From Chrysomallon squamiferum (taxonomy: Eukaryota > Mollusca > Gastropoda > Neomphalida > Peltospiridae), in NCBI GenBank assembly GCA_012295275.1, contig CM022674.1:1243177-1253176 (forward strand): 10,000 nt of DNA, written 5' to 3'. Shown here piece by piece: positions 1 to 7,973 of the stretch. The notes beneath the pieces were generated by a model. The model was not told the origin of the DNA. It worked only from the letters and a program-made list of their open reading frames with translations, and searched no databases. Every line of letters starts with the position of its first letter. Within the stretch, counting starts at the first letter, position 1. The translations under genes were made by a program, and so were the position numbers.

Positions 1-131
1 CACGAACAAGTATAGGCACCACGGAAATATATTTATACGAAGGTGAATTAGAGAGAGACTGATAAAATATAGAGTAAGAGAATGATCTAAAGACACAGAT
101 AAAAGCAGAAAGGAAAAGAACGGACAAAAAA

Positions 132-136
<5 letters not shown>

Positions 137-224
<88 letters not shown>

Positions 225-252
225 AAGAGACAGACAGACAGACAGAGAGAGA
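137..252. repeat. (GA)n microsatellite grading into (CAGA)n
   Basis: An uninterrupted GA dinucleotide run fills 137-200. It then changes to CAGA tetranucleotides (201-224), a short AAGAGA break, more CAGA and a final GA stretch. The change from GA to GACA units is what stepwise slippage plus a point mutation would give. The purine-only strand reads as Glu-Arg repeats in one frame, so the open frame that covers it is an artefact. The flank at 1-136 is AT-rich and shows nothing else. Confidence 0.97.
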
Positions 253-349
253 AAAGGTAACGACATACAGAAAAAAAAAAAACCCAGTAGTAAAAGATAC
301 GAACAAACGCACTAAAAACGCGAAATCTGTGAAGAGTCAGTCTTTGTGA

Positions 350-700
350 CTTGAAGTAATTTCGTGTAATTGTCGTCACTGACTTCCCATTCACGCTTTC
401 CACTTCGACATCATCGTTACAGGTCGCCAACTGCTACTCGTAAACTGCAAACTGTCGTCAGCACGTTATTGAATTTCTCTTTTCTTGTCTCTCATTAACA
501 GCGATAGAAATTTTCACTGTAACTGCGCTGATGGAGTTTGAGTGTGACCGCAGAATGTCACGGAGACGTGAAATCAGTGTGTTCCAGTTACTGACCAGCT
601 TTGTTCGCGAATTTAATATTGATGGGTTCGGGTTCGAATCTTGACACCTCGTTTTAATTGGGAACGTAAATGATTATAAACTATTTTCTCGTTATCTCTG
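350..700. other. non-repetitive segment, no recognisable gene
   Basis: This is unique sequence of mixed composition with many CpG sites. A pyrimidine-rich stretch ending in CAG at 501 resembles a splice acceptor. One forward frame is open from about 442 to the TGA at 642-644, roughly 66 codons, but it contains no family motif I recognise. A short open frame of this length is expected by chance. The tRNA-like B box at 631-641 lies at its end, which argues that at least that part is retroposon-derived rather than coding. Confidence 0.6.
585..650 (+). mobile_element. decayed tRNA-derived SINE-like fragment (B box)
   Basis: GGTTCGAATCT at 631-641 matches the RNA polymerase III B-box consensus GGTTCGANTCC at all but the last base. 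It sits in the block GGGTTCGGGTTCGAATC, which is nearly identical (one mismatch) to the block around the B box at 3719-3735. Sharing more than the B box itself suggests that both come from one SINE family. I see no convincing A box upstream, no foldable tRNA cloverleaf, and no target-site duplication. It is therefore a relic or partial copy, not a tRNA gene. Confidence 0.45.
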
Positions 701-735
701 CCTCTTTCTGTCCTTTGTGTCATTCCGTCTGATTG

Positions 736-845
736 TCTCTCTCCGTCTATCTATTCCTTTCTCTCTCTTACTCTCTTTCTCTCTCTCTCTTTCTCTCTCT
801 CTCACTCTCTTTCTCTCTCTCTCTTTCTCTCTCTCCTCTCTCTCT

Positions 846-877
<32 letters not shown>

Positions 878-895
878 TTTTCTCTCTCTCTTTCG
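736..895. repeat. (CT)n / CTCTTT pyrimidine tract
   Basis: This is an almost pure pyrimidine stretch of CT dinucleotides punctuated by TTT and by rare A or CC interruptions, giving a degenerate microsatellite about 160 bp long. It has the opposite strand polarity to the other GA arrays in the window, whose purines are on the plus strand. Ser-Leu or Arg-Glu rich open frames across it on both strands are repeat artefacts. Confidence 0.95.
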
Positions 896-940
896 TTTTG
901 TCCTATGTCTAAGTCTATTTCTCCACTTCACTATCTATCC

Positions 941-959
941 ATCCGTCCATCCATGTACT

Positions 960-991
<32 letters not shown>

Positions 992-1152
992 TATGCATTA
1001 ATCAGCCTATCTATCCATCCATCCATCCGTCTCTCTGTCCATCTACCTGTCTATCTTTCTGTCTGTCTATTTATCTCTGTCTCTATTTACGACATTTATA
1101 TTTATATCTATATCTACCAGTGACTGTCTGTCTGTCTATCTGTCTGTCTGTG
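941..1152. repeat. compound CT / ATCC / CTGT / ATCT repeat cluster
   Basis: Short blocks of ATCC-type tetranucleotides (941-952), CT (960-992), ATCT and ATCC (1007-1030), CTGT and ATCT (1040-1086), TATATC (1097-1117) and CTGT (1125-1152) follow one another with little unique sequence between them. The mix suggests repeated slippage and interconversion of related pyrimidine tetramers. No coding content is supported. Confidence 0.9.
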
Positions 1153-1260
1153 ACTTAATTCTGTTTCACACTAATAGGAAAATTACTTTCTACAATTGTA
1201 TCCAAAAAGATGTGTTCAGGTCAAATGATCAGGTCGACTTAGCCACAGCTGGGCTCTAAA

Positions 1261-2035
1261 GAAAATTAAATTTAAAAGAAAAGAAGTAACAAATAGAACA
1301 AATGGGAAAAAAAAAAAAAAAAAAAAAACCATTACGAAGGAAGAACTAATAAATGAATAGCAATATTATGAATGTGGGAATGCAACAATATAATAAAAAA
1401 AAAAAAATAATAAAACGAAAGAATAAAAGATCTAAAAGAAAGAAAAAAGAAACTGAAAAGACAGGAAACACCCCCCCCAAAAAAAAAAAAAAAAAAAAAA
1501 AAAAACAAATAAATTTCAAAAAAAATGTTCACCATTATTAAAACCGTTTAGCAACGATGGGTAAAAAAAAAGAAAAAAAATATATATTAAAAAAAAGTCA
1601 CAAGAGGAAAGAAACCGAGAACGAAATGTCAAGCCGCCCTGTTACCAAAGATGAATTTAATGAGTAAAATACGGTAAAGTGATTTGATAATCATTTTTTT
1701 TCTCCGTTTATTTCACTAACGAGTCTCATATAACAGGAACAGAACGAATGAAGACAAATGCGCTTCAAATTGGTAGCAATTTAATATGCCGAAAAAAAAA
1801 AATAAAATAATAATAAAAAAGAAGAAGAAGAAGAAAAGAAAAGAAAAAAGAAGATATTTCAAGAATCGTAAATTTAAAAAAATATATATATATATTTCAT
1901 AATTTTGACAATTTAAATGTTTTTGAAAGCTATAATTATCGCAAAATAATTGTGAAATATATTTGATGGTTATTTCGGAAAGAAAAAAAAGAAGGAATGC
2001 GGCAAAAAAAAAAGGGATTTTAAAAAGATTCAGAA
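1261..2035. repeat. A-rich low-complexity domain with several poly(A) tracts
   Basis: This stretch is dominated by A on the plus strand. It holds A22 at 1307-1328, a C8-A27 junction at 1471-1505, a GAA/AAAG-rich block at 1792-1855, and many shorter A runs. Long T runs are almost absent apart from one short tract near 1694. Some A tracts may be tails of retroposons inserted in the same orientation, but no head sequence is recognisable in front of them. Lys-rich and Phe-rich open frames here are artefacts. Confidence 0.9.
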
Positions 2036-2036
2036 A

Positions 2037-2052
2037 ATAGATAGATAGAGAT

Positions 2053-2133
<81 letters not shown>

Positions 2134-2157
2134 CACAGATAGTTGGATACATAGTTG

Positions 2158-2222
<65 letters not shown>

Positions 2223-2254
2223 GCCAGACTGATAGACAGACAGACAGATAGATT
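2037..2254. repeat. (GA)n followed by (GATA)n and (CAGA)n
   Basis: A GA array covers 2055-2131. After a 26-bp non-repetitive spacer comes a clean GATA tetranucleotide array at 2158-2222, then a few CAGA/GATA units up to about 2254. A short GATAGATAGA seed at 2037-2048 precedes the GA run, so GATA units flank the GA array on both sides. The GATA array has about 16 near-perfect copies and is probably length-polymorphic. Confidence 0.97.
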
Positions 2255-2279
2255 TATGTCTACCTACTTATCTTTTGAA

Positions 2280-2496
2280 ACGATCAAAGCAATAATTAAA
2301 CCAAACAAAAAAAAAAGAAACAAAACTCAAATACGGACGCAAAACCAGGAAACTGACTTTAAAAAAAACTAGTCAAAACATGCCAGTTAAACAACAAGTC
2401 AAAACAAACAAATAAAATAATAAAACTTCAACAAAGTAAACAACAAAAAAAAAAAATCTAATAAAAAAAAAAAATAAAATAAAACAAAGTAAACAA

Positions 2497-2535
<39 letters not shown>

Positions 2536-2600
2536 AAAAAAAAAAAAAAAAATAAAACAACCCGAAACATAAACACTGCCATAAAACGAACGAAGTGCAA
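2280..2600. repeat. A-rich tract with a 53-bp duplication and long poly(A)
   Basis: The block ACAAAGTAAACAAC followed by poly(A) occurs at 2431 and again at 2484, which indicates a small tandem duplication. The second copy runs into A35 (2498-2532), then TC, then A18 (2535-2552). Downstream to 2600 the sequence is plain. The Phe-rich reverse-strand open frame that covers this tract is an artefact of the poly(A). Confidence 0.9.
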
Positions 2601-2884
2601 GATTTTTAGTTACCTAAAACAGAGACAACGAATCGACATTTACACCCAGACTCTCTATGTATTCAAAAACAAACAATGTTAACATTTCACACAAAACAGT
2701 CCCCGGGGGCGCTACCGCCGGGTTTATAAAACAAACGAATCATTAAGTACCAGCGAAAATAGAAACCCGCGGAAATCAAGTGTCATATTAAAATTATTAT
2801 CAGATGAGCGGGGCTCCTGAACACGCGAAACGTAACTGACTTTGAAAAACATCGCGAAGGTTTTCTTAGCTTCTCATCGTCTGC
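2600..2884. other. unique spacer with a small GC-rich patch
   Basis: This is mostly unremarkable sequence. A 22-bp GC-rich block at 2701-2722 contains the palindrome CCCCGGGG and is followed directly by TTTATAAA (2723-2730). The arrangement superficially resembles a core promoter, but no transcript or open frame supports one. No gene is seen. Confidence 0.5.
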
Positions 2885-3173
2885 AGTAAGAGTGCCGCTA
2901 ACCGCGGTGCCGTAGTTACTAGGGTATAACACGGTGACATTTCAGTAATTGCTATCATACAGTAAATAGTGTCTCAAAGCAGTACCGTACTTACTCACGT
3001 ATAGAACGTTGAAATTTCAACAGTTTGTTTAAAAAACGTCAGTAAGAGAGATTTCGAGAATGCAATAACGCTGTTACTCGCGAAATTTCTTACAGATTAT
3101 AACTGTTATTAAAAAACGACAGTATGTGATTTTCAACAGTAATATGTTTTTATTTTTATAATTGTTATTTTAA

Positions 3174-3216
<43 letters not shown>

Positions 3217-3440
3217 ATGTTCACGTTAGCATTTGACAGTTTTTACACTGAATATTACAAAGATAAAAATTTTAAAAAAAAAAAAAATGATTGATATTTG
3301 CTATGATAACACTACTATGAAATTCTAGACTAGCAGCACCGTATTTCACTCTGTGTATAAGATGTATGACGTTTTCATAATTGCTATGACGACAGTGTTA
3401 TGAGATTTGCACTGAGACGCGGGGAGGTAACATTGATCAT
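2885..3440. repeat. degenerate tandem array, units of about 75-85 bp
   Basis: Related blocks recur in the same orientation. CCGTAGTTACT at 2910, CCGTACTTACT at 2985 and CCGTATTTCACT at 3339 are each followed by GTATA-type and ATTTCA/TTTTCA-type motifs. A further divergent unit begins near 3069 with CTGTTACTCG. The segment TTGCTAT followed by an ACAGT/ACACT-type motif and then an ACCGTA box recurs at about 2950 and 3300, with a third TTGCTAT block near 3382. Units are heavily diverged and interrupted by (TA)n at 3177-3213 and by an A tract near 3274-3287. The array is old and I recognise no named family. Confidence 0.6.
3177..3213. repeat. (TA)n microsatellite
   Basis: This is a perfect AT dinucleotide run of about 37 bp embedded in the degenerate tandem array. 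It separates clearer repeat units on either side. Confidence 0.97.
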
Positions 3441-3654
3441 ACACCGTGTTCTGCCTCAGCGTTCAATTATCCTTCTTCTCGTCTAGACTGTTGAGATATC
3501 TGTAATCATGTTCGTGTAAAGATCTTTAAAGTCTGCAGCTTAACGCGATTAAACAGCGAGCACAAATAAATGACCACGTCTAACCAGAACTCTTTAAAGT
3601 TGACTTTCTCGCGATTAAATTAGATGTAAAAATAAATATTTCTCTAATAAGGCG

Positions 3655-3750
3655 TCTAACTCCTTTCGATCCAGTTTGCGAGGCTTCTTGGCTAAACCTC
3701 TGGTCATGGAACCGGTAGGTTTCGGGTTCGAATCCAGTTATAGTCTTAAT
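3655..3750 (+). mobile_element. tRNA-derived SINE-like head, decayed
   Basis: GGTTCGAATCC at 3725-3735 is a perfect match to the RNA polymerase III B-box consensus. Upstream, TGGCTAAACC at 3689-3698 is a partial A box at a plausible spacing. Between them, CTGGT (3700-3704) and ACCGG (3711-3715) can pair as a five-base anticodon-like stem with a six-base loop. The T-stem pairs only partly, so a functional tRNA is unlikely. The reverse-strand open frame over this region, containing TGFEPETYRF, is the kind of peptide given by translating a tRNA-like B box and should not be called a gene. The 53-bp minisatellite begins about 30 bp downstream, so any SINE tail is either very short or became the array. 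Confidence 0.6.
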
Positions 3751-3768
3751 ACGCGAAGCCATTTGTTG

Positions 3769-4828
3769 CTAATACAGGTATTACATACTGTACATGATAT
3801 ATAGCTTTAAACAGTACCAATACTAATACAGGTATTACATAACATACACACGTGATATATACAGGTAGCATACTGTTAATAGCAACAGTACCAATACTAA
3901 TACAGGTATTACATACTGTACGTGATATATAGCGTTAACAGTACCAATACTAATACAGGTATTACATACTGTACGTGATATATAGCGTTAACAGTACCAA
4001 TACTAATACAGGTATTACATACTGTACATGATATATAGCGTTAACAGTACCAATAACAGGTACCAATACTAATATAGGTATTACATACTGTACATGATAT
4101 ATAGCGTTAACAGTACCAATACTAATACAGGTATTACATACTGTACGTGATATATAGCGTTAACAGTACCAATACTAATACAGGTATTACATACTGTACA
4201 TGATATATAGCTATAACAGTACCAATACTAATACAGGTATTACATACTGTACATGATATATAGCTTAACAGTACCAATACTAATACAGGTATTACATACT
4301 GTACGTGATATATAGCGTTAACAGTACCAATACTAATACAGGTATTACATACTGTACATGATATATAGCGTTAACCGTACCAATACTAATACAGGTATTA
4401 CATACTGTACGTGATATATAGCGTTAACAGTACCAATACTAATACAGGTATTACATACTGTACATGATATATAGAGTTAACTATAACCGTACATGATATA
4501 TAGAGTTAACAATACTAATACAGGTATTACATACTGGACGTGATACATAGCGTTAACAGTACCAATACTAATACAGGTATTACATACTGTACATGATATA
4601 TAGCTATAACCGTACCAATACTAATACAGGTATTACATACTGTACATGATATATAGCTATAACCGTACCAATACTAATACAGGTATTACATACTGTACAT
4701 GATATATAGCGTTAACAGTACCAATACTAATACAGGTATTACACAGTACGTAATATACAGCGTTAACAGTACCAATACTAATACAGGTATTACATACTGT
4801 ACGTGATATATACCGTTAACAGTACCAA
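3769..4828. repeat. 53-bp minisatellite, about 19-20 copies
   Basis: The unit CTAATACAGG-TATTACATAC-TGTACRTGAT-ATATAGCGTT-AACAGTACCA-ATA repeats head to tail with an exact 53-bp period over most of its length (for example the TACAGGT motif at 3901, 3954 and 4007). Most copies differ at only a few positions. The main variants are R (A or G) in TGTACRTG and CGTTAA/CTATAA/CTTAA after ATATAG. Irregular units occur near 3841-3900, 4054-4070 and 4482-4510, where short partial duplications were inserted. Each unit carries the imperfect palindrome TAATACAGGTATTA, a potential bulged hairpin from TACAGG to CTGTA, and usually GTTAAC. There is no coding frame. High identity between units implies recent expansion or ongoing homogenisation. 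Confidence 0.97.
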
Positions 4829-5869
4829 AGTCTGTAGTATTTTTTTTTTTTTACATTGTTTTGACAGACAAGACAAGCTCAAAGACATTTGCCCATACCA
4901 TATGTTTAAGTCTTTCGAGTGACTATGTTATGAATGAAAGATTTTAAATGAATTTTTGCAAATGCGGAGTACAGTGTTTTTTGTCTGTTGAACATTAAAG
5001 TTAAGGAATGAATGTACGAATGGATGAATGCACGCACGGATGGACTGATGGACAGACAGACTTATTTGGCTAATTTTGATTTATCTGAATTTTCTATTAT
5101 TAACAGAAGATTTTAGCATTACACGTGTGAATAAATAATACAGAACAGACCCAATAAACAAAAACATAAATGTTCTTCCCTAAACTCATAAACAGGCTGT
5201 TTAACGTAGCTATCGAAGTTACTAAAGTATCAAATATTCACGCTCTTTCCTAAACGGGTTGTTTATGTTTTCTTATTTATTTATCTTTCTTTCAAATCAG
5301 ACGTTCTCTAAAGAACTGTTATCACTTACTGCATTCTGGAATGCTTCGAACAACAACAGCCTCGGTAACGTCTGTTTTCTTTTACCAAGTCACTGAGCAG
5401 AGATAACAAAGCCGTAGCGATGTTGCTCACTTCGTCACGTGATCAGTGAACTGCACGGATTACACGAGTGACTGCCTTTAACAGCGACAGTAATATTTAC
5501 TTTGTTTGTGTGTGGTGTATGTGTGGTGTATGCTTGAACAAATCTGCGATAAAGTTCCTCTTACGAAAGATAGTAAAACATTACGCTGTCAGTACTAGCA
5601 GTCTGGAGGCGTCAGAAACATTAAAGCACGCTTGCCCTGCTTTGTTTGTTAATCAGACGACTGACGGCTTGTGAGGACGCTGGTGTAGACGTCTGCATTC
5701 AAACGTATCAGGAAACTGTTCAGGCAGATCTTTGCGTTGGCTCTCAAAGTGACAGTGAGTTATGATGTCCGACACATGTACTGAATCAGTCAATGTGTTA
5801 AACATATCAGTGAGCAACTAAGTACATACGTCCTGGGCAAACAGTTTCGTAAATTTGTTTGTCTGTTGC
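4829..5869. other. mostly unique intergenic DNA
   Basis: A T13 run lies at 4840-4852, immediately after the minisatellite. A weak GAAT/GGAT/GACA tetranucleotide patch occupies about 5005-5062. The rest is unique sequence with moderate CpG content. A 68-codon forward frame at 5468-5674 begins within GTGTG-rich sequence, has no recognisable domain, and is judged a chance frame. No exon-intron structure could be argued. Confidence 0.6.
5434..5443. promoter_or_regulatory. palindromic E-box, CLEAR-like
   Basis: GTCACGTGAT contains the palindrome TCACGTGA and matches the MITF/TFE family CLEAR consensus GTCACGTGAC at nine of ten positions. A motif of this size can occur by chance in 10 kb, and no neighbouring gene start is visible. 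This is a sequence match only, not a demonstrated site. Confidence 0.2.
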
Positions 5870-6021
5870 ATGTGTGTGTTTTTACATATAAATATATGTG
5901 TGTGTGTGTTGTTGTGTGTGTATATGTATGCATGCATTGTGTATGTGTATTATTATCAACATCATTATTATCATTATTATTATCATCATCACCATCATTA
6001 TCATTATTATTATTATTATTA
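5870..6021. repeat. (GT)n and (ATT/ATC)n microsatellites
   Basis: GT-rich runs (5870-5879 and 5897-5922) pass into TATG/CATG units. A trinucleotide ATT/ATC/ACC array then runs from about 5949 to 6021. Several overlapping frames stay open here, encoding Cys-Val, Ile or Tyr-His strings, and reverse-strand frames give Asn-Asp strings. All are repeat artefacts. Confidence 0.93.
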
Positions 6022-6109
6022 CATGGATGTGGTCTGTACATACGTGTGAGCTTTCTGTACATATTTACGTTTGTACTTATCCTCGTACATGTCCATGTCA
6101 CTCTAACAC

Positions 6110-6424
6110 TGTCCGGTCAAAGTGTTTACTGGAAAATCGGTGACACGAGATCGATATCGAGAATCCAGCCGGCAGATTTCGAGGAAAAGGAAGTTCGTTT
6201 TGCTCTCTGCCGTGTTAACAATTAACCTTCCCGCGTCCTCGGGCACAGAACGATGCAGGGTTTGTTAACTTTATAGCCGTGTTTTGTCCAGTTCGCTGAA
6301 GGTTGCAGTGTTGTCGAATGCTCTCGTTTCCTAGGACGATTATAGCGCAATTACTGCAGAGCTGTCGCGTTTGTAATTAACGAAGATTCGGAATCAGTTT
6401 TAATGAAGCCGCAGGGTTTAGGAG
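6110..6424. promoter_or_regulatory. GC-richer unique patch with clustered homeodomain-type motifs (candidate cis-element)
   Basis: This non-repetitive block of about 300 bp stands out for complexity and GC content between the microsatellites and the 58-bp array. It contains GTTAACAATTAAC at 6214-6226, one mismatch from the palindromic HNF1 consensus GTTAATNATTAAC. It also contains CAATTACTG near 6350, GTAATTAACG near 6374, TTTAATGA near 6398, and an ETS-like AGGAAGTT near 6189. AT-rich homeodomain cores are common by chance, so regulatory function is inference. A forward frame extends through the first part to a stop at 6223-6225 and encodes no domain I recognise. Confidence 0.25.
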
Positions 6425-6944
6425 GGTTAAAACCACGAGCCACGTAGAATAGGATTAAAACTCGGATGCGATAGAGTATAAGAGATTAAACCATGAACCA
6501 TAAAGTACAGGATTAAACCACGACTGTAATAGAGCAAAAGAGATTAAACCATGAACAATAGAGCATAGGATTAAACAACGGATGCGCTAGAGCATAAGAG
6601 ATTAAACCATGAACAATAGAGCATAGGATTAAACAACGGATGTAATAGAGCATAAGAGATTAAACCATGAACAATAGAGCATAGGATTAAACAACGACTG
6701 TAATAGAGCATAAGAGATTAAACCATGAACAATAGAACATAGGATTAAACCACGGATGCGAAGCTAAAGAGCCACGACTGTAATAGAGCATTAAACCATG
6801 AACAATAGAGCACAGGATTAAACCACGACTGATTAAACCATGACTGGATTAAACCACGACTGTAATAGAGCATAAGAGATTAAACCATGAACAATAGAAC
6901 ATTGGATTTAAACCACGACTGGATATTAAACCATGGATGCGATA
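6425..6944. repeat. 58-bp minisatellite of two related half-units
   Basis: The register is exact at 58 bp for six consecutive copies beginning at 6425, 6483, 6541, 6599, 6657 and 6715. Each unit consists of a half of about 28 bp (GATTAAACCATGAACAATAG plus GCATAG-type sequence) and a half of about 30 bp (GATTAAACAACGGATGTAAT plus AGAGCATAAG-type sequence). The halves share GATTAAAC at the start and AATAGAGCATA near the end, so the 58-mer is a higher-order dimer of an ancestral unit near 29 bp. From about 6760 the order is scrambled and half-units are truncated. The array ends near 6944. No coding frame runs through it. Confidence 0.95.
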
Positions 6945-7677
6945 AATTTGATATACATATTTATCTTGCGACATATGAAGATAATTGTCAGGACGTACAT
7001 ATAATGAATATAAAATAACATATAGACATACATATATATTACAAAGATTTATTAAACTGTAACAGTCCGCGATATTTTGAAGACTGAAATTCTCGGTGAC
7101 ATTTTTTGCATACCTAGAAATATGAACTAGTTCACTTATTGACTTGTGCGTTCATAAATTTAGAGAAAATATTTTTGATGTGAATATGATAGTGAGTCAC
7201 ATTATTAATGTACTGAACTGTAACAGATGAATTCTGCTGTTACGTGGTTCACGTATATAAAAGTGTTCAATATAACAGTTTGTTATGTTTAATCCTCACG
7301 CTACACCAACTGATTTCGATTTTCATGTGAAGTATAAAACCTGTCACTTTATACTGTTTATGTTCCTTTTATACATATATTATTATTATCATTATTAATT
7401 GCATTAAAGTATAATAGAACTTGAGTTTACAGAGTATGGCTGGAAAGGTTTTGAATATATTGAGGAATATTAACGGCACTGTGGTTTAATACAGGGTAAT
7501 GCAGCAGTTTAACAATAGTTAATATTGATGTGTGTTAAAAATAAGGTTAGGGATTCGAGATTCCTCTCATGATGTGAATAATTAAAAAAGAACACATTCA
7601 GAGACTACAAATGCATTACGGGATGAGTTAAAAGCAACAACAAAATTTCATAGCGTTAGATAATATTACCTTACCGT
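6945..7677. other. AT-rich unique DNA, nothing identified
   Basis: AT-rich sequence with short ATATAC and ATT runs (for example 7030-7040 and 7378-7398). GGATTCGAGATTCC at 7550-7563 looks like a B box with an inserted base, but no A box or flanking structure backs it. No gene or convincing element is seen. Confidence 0.55.
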
Positions 7678-7750
7678 AAAAAAAAAAAAAAAAAAAAAAA
7701 GAGAAAGAGCAAAAGAAAAAAACAAACAAAAAAAAAACAAAAAATAAAAG
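7678..7750. repeat. poly(A) tract with A-rich continuation
   Basis: A23 at 7678-7700 is followed by GAGAAAGAGC and further A-rich sequence to about 7748. It could be a retroposon tail, but no head or target-site duplication is recognisable upstream. Slippage-grown poly(A) is equally possible. Confidence 0.9.
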
Positions 7751-7967
7751 CCCAGCAATGAACATAGACATAGAGAGAATGAGTAATTATAGTTGTGCGT
7801 ATACGTAGCCCACGTGTTCAGCTATATGCTTTAGAGACAAGCAAATTGGTATCAGAAAACCTTGCATCGCTCTACGGTAACTTTTACCATTTTAATCGCT
7901 TAAAAATGTAGCTTTACAAGATTTAGTTAGGCCTATGTTTGTAGGATAATTTAAGAAAGATAACATA

Positions 7968-7973
<6 letters not shown>

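Noticed and set aside
134-349. 71-codon forward frame starting with Glu-Arg repeats
   Set aside because: It is the translation of the (GA)n and (CAGA)n arrays. The rest is low-complexity lysine-rich sequence with no domain.
2701-2730. Core promoter from GC block plus TTTATAAA
   Set aside because: No downstream exon or open frame. The block is only 22 bp and isolated, so it is mentioned but not called.
3680-3745. Functional tRNA gene
   Set aside because: B box is perfect, but the T-stem pairs only in part, the anticodon-like loop has six bases and no acceptor stem can be found.
3580-3762. 60-codon reverse frame as a small protein
   Set aside because: It overlaps the tRNA-like element in antisense, and the GFEPET-type peptide is a known by-product of translating B boxes.
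3769-4828. CRISPR array
   Set aside because: The 53-bp units are contiguous tandem copies without unique spacers, and the genome is animal-like.
5866-6225. 119-codon forward frame as a membrane protein
   Set aside because: Most of it is translated (GT)n and (ATT)n microsatellite. The non-repeat C-terminal part of about 45 residues has no recognisable family.
6425-6944. CRISPR-like or iteron-type array
   Set aside because: Shared blocks are separated by sequences that are also repeated, giving a higher-order minisatellite rather than unique spacers.
7538-7552. Telomere-like GGTTAGGG
   Set aside because: Only a single unit is present with no tandem array.
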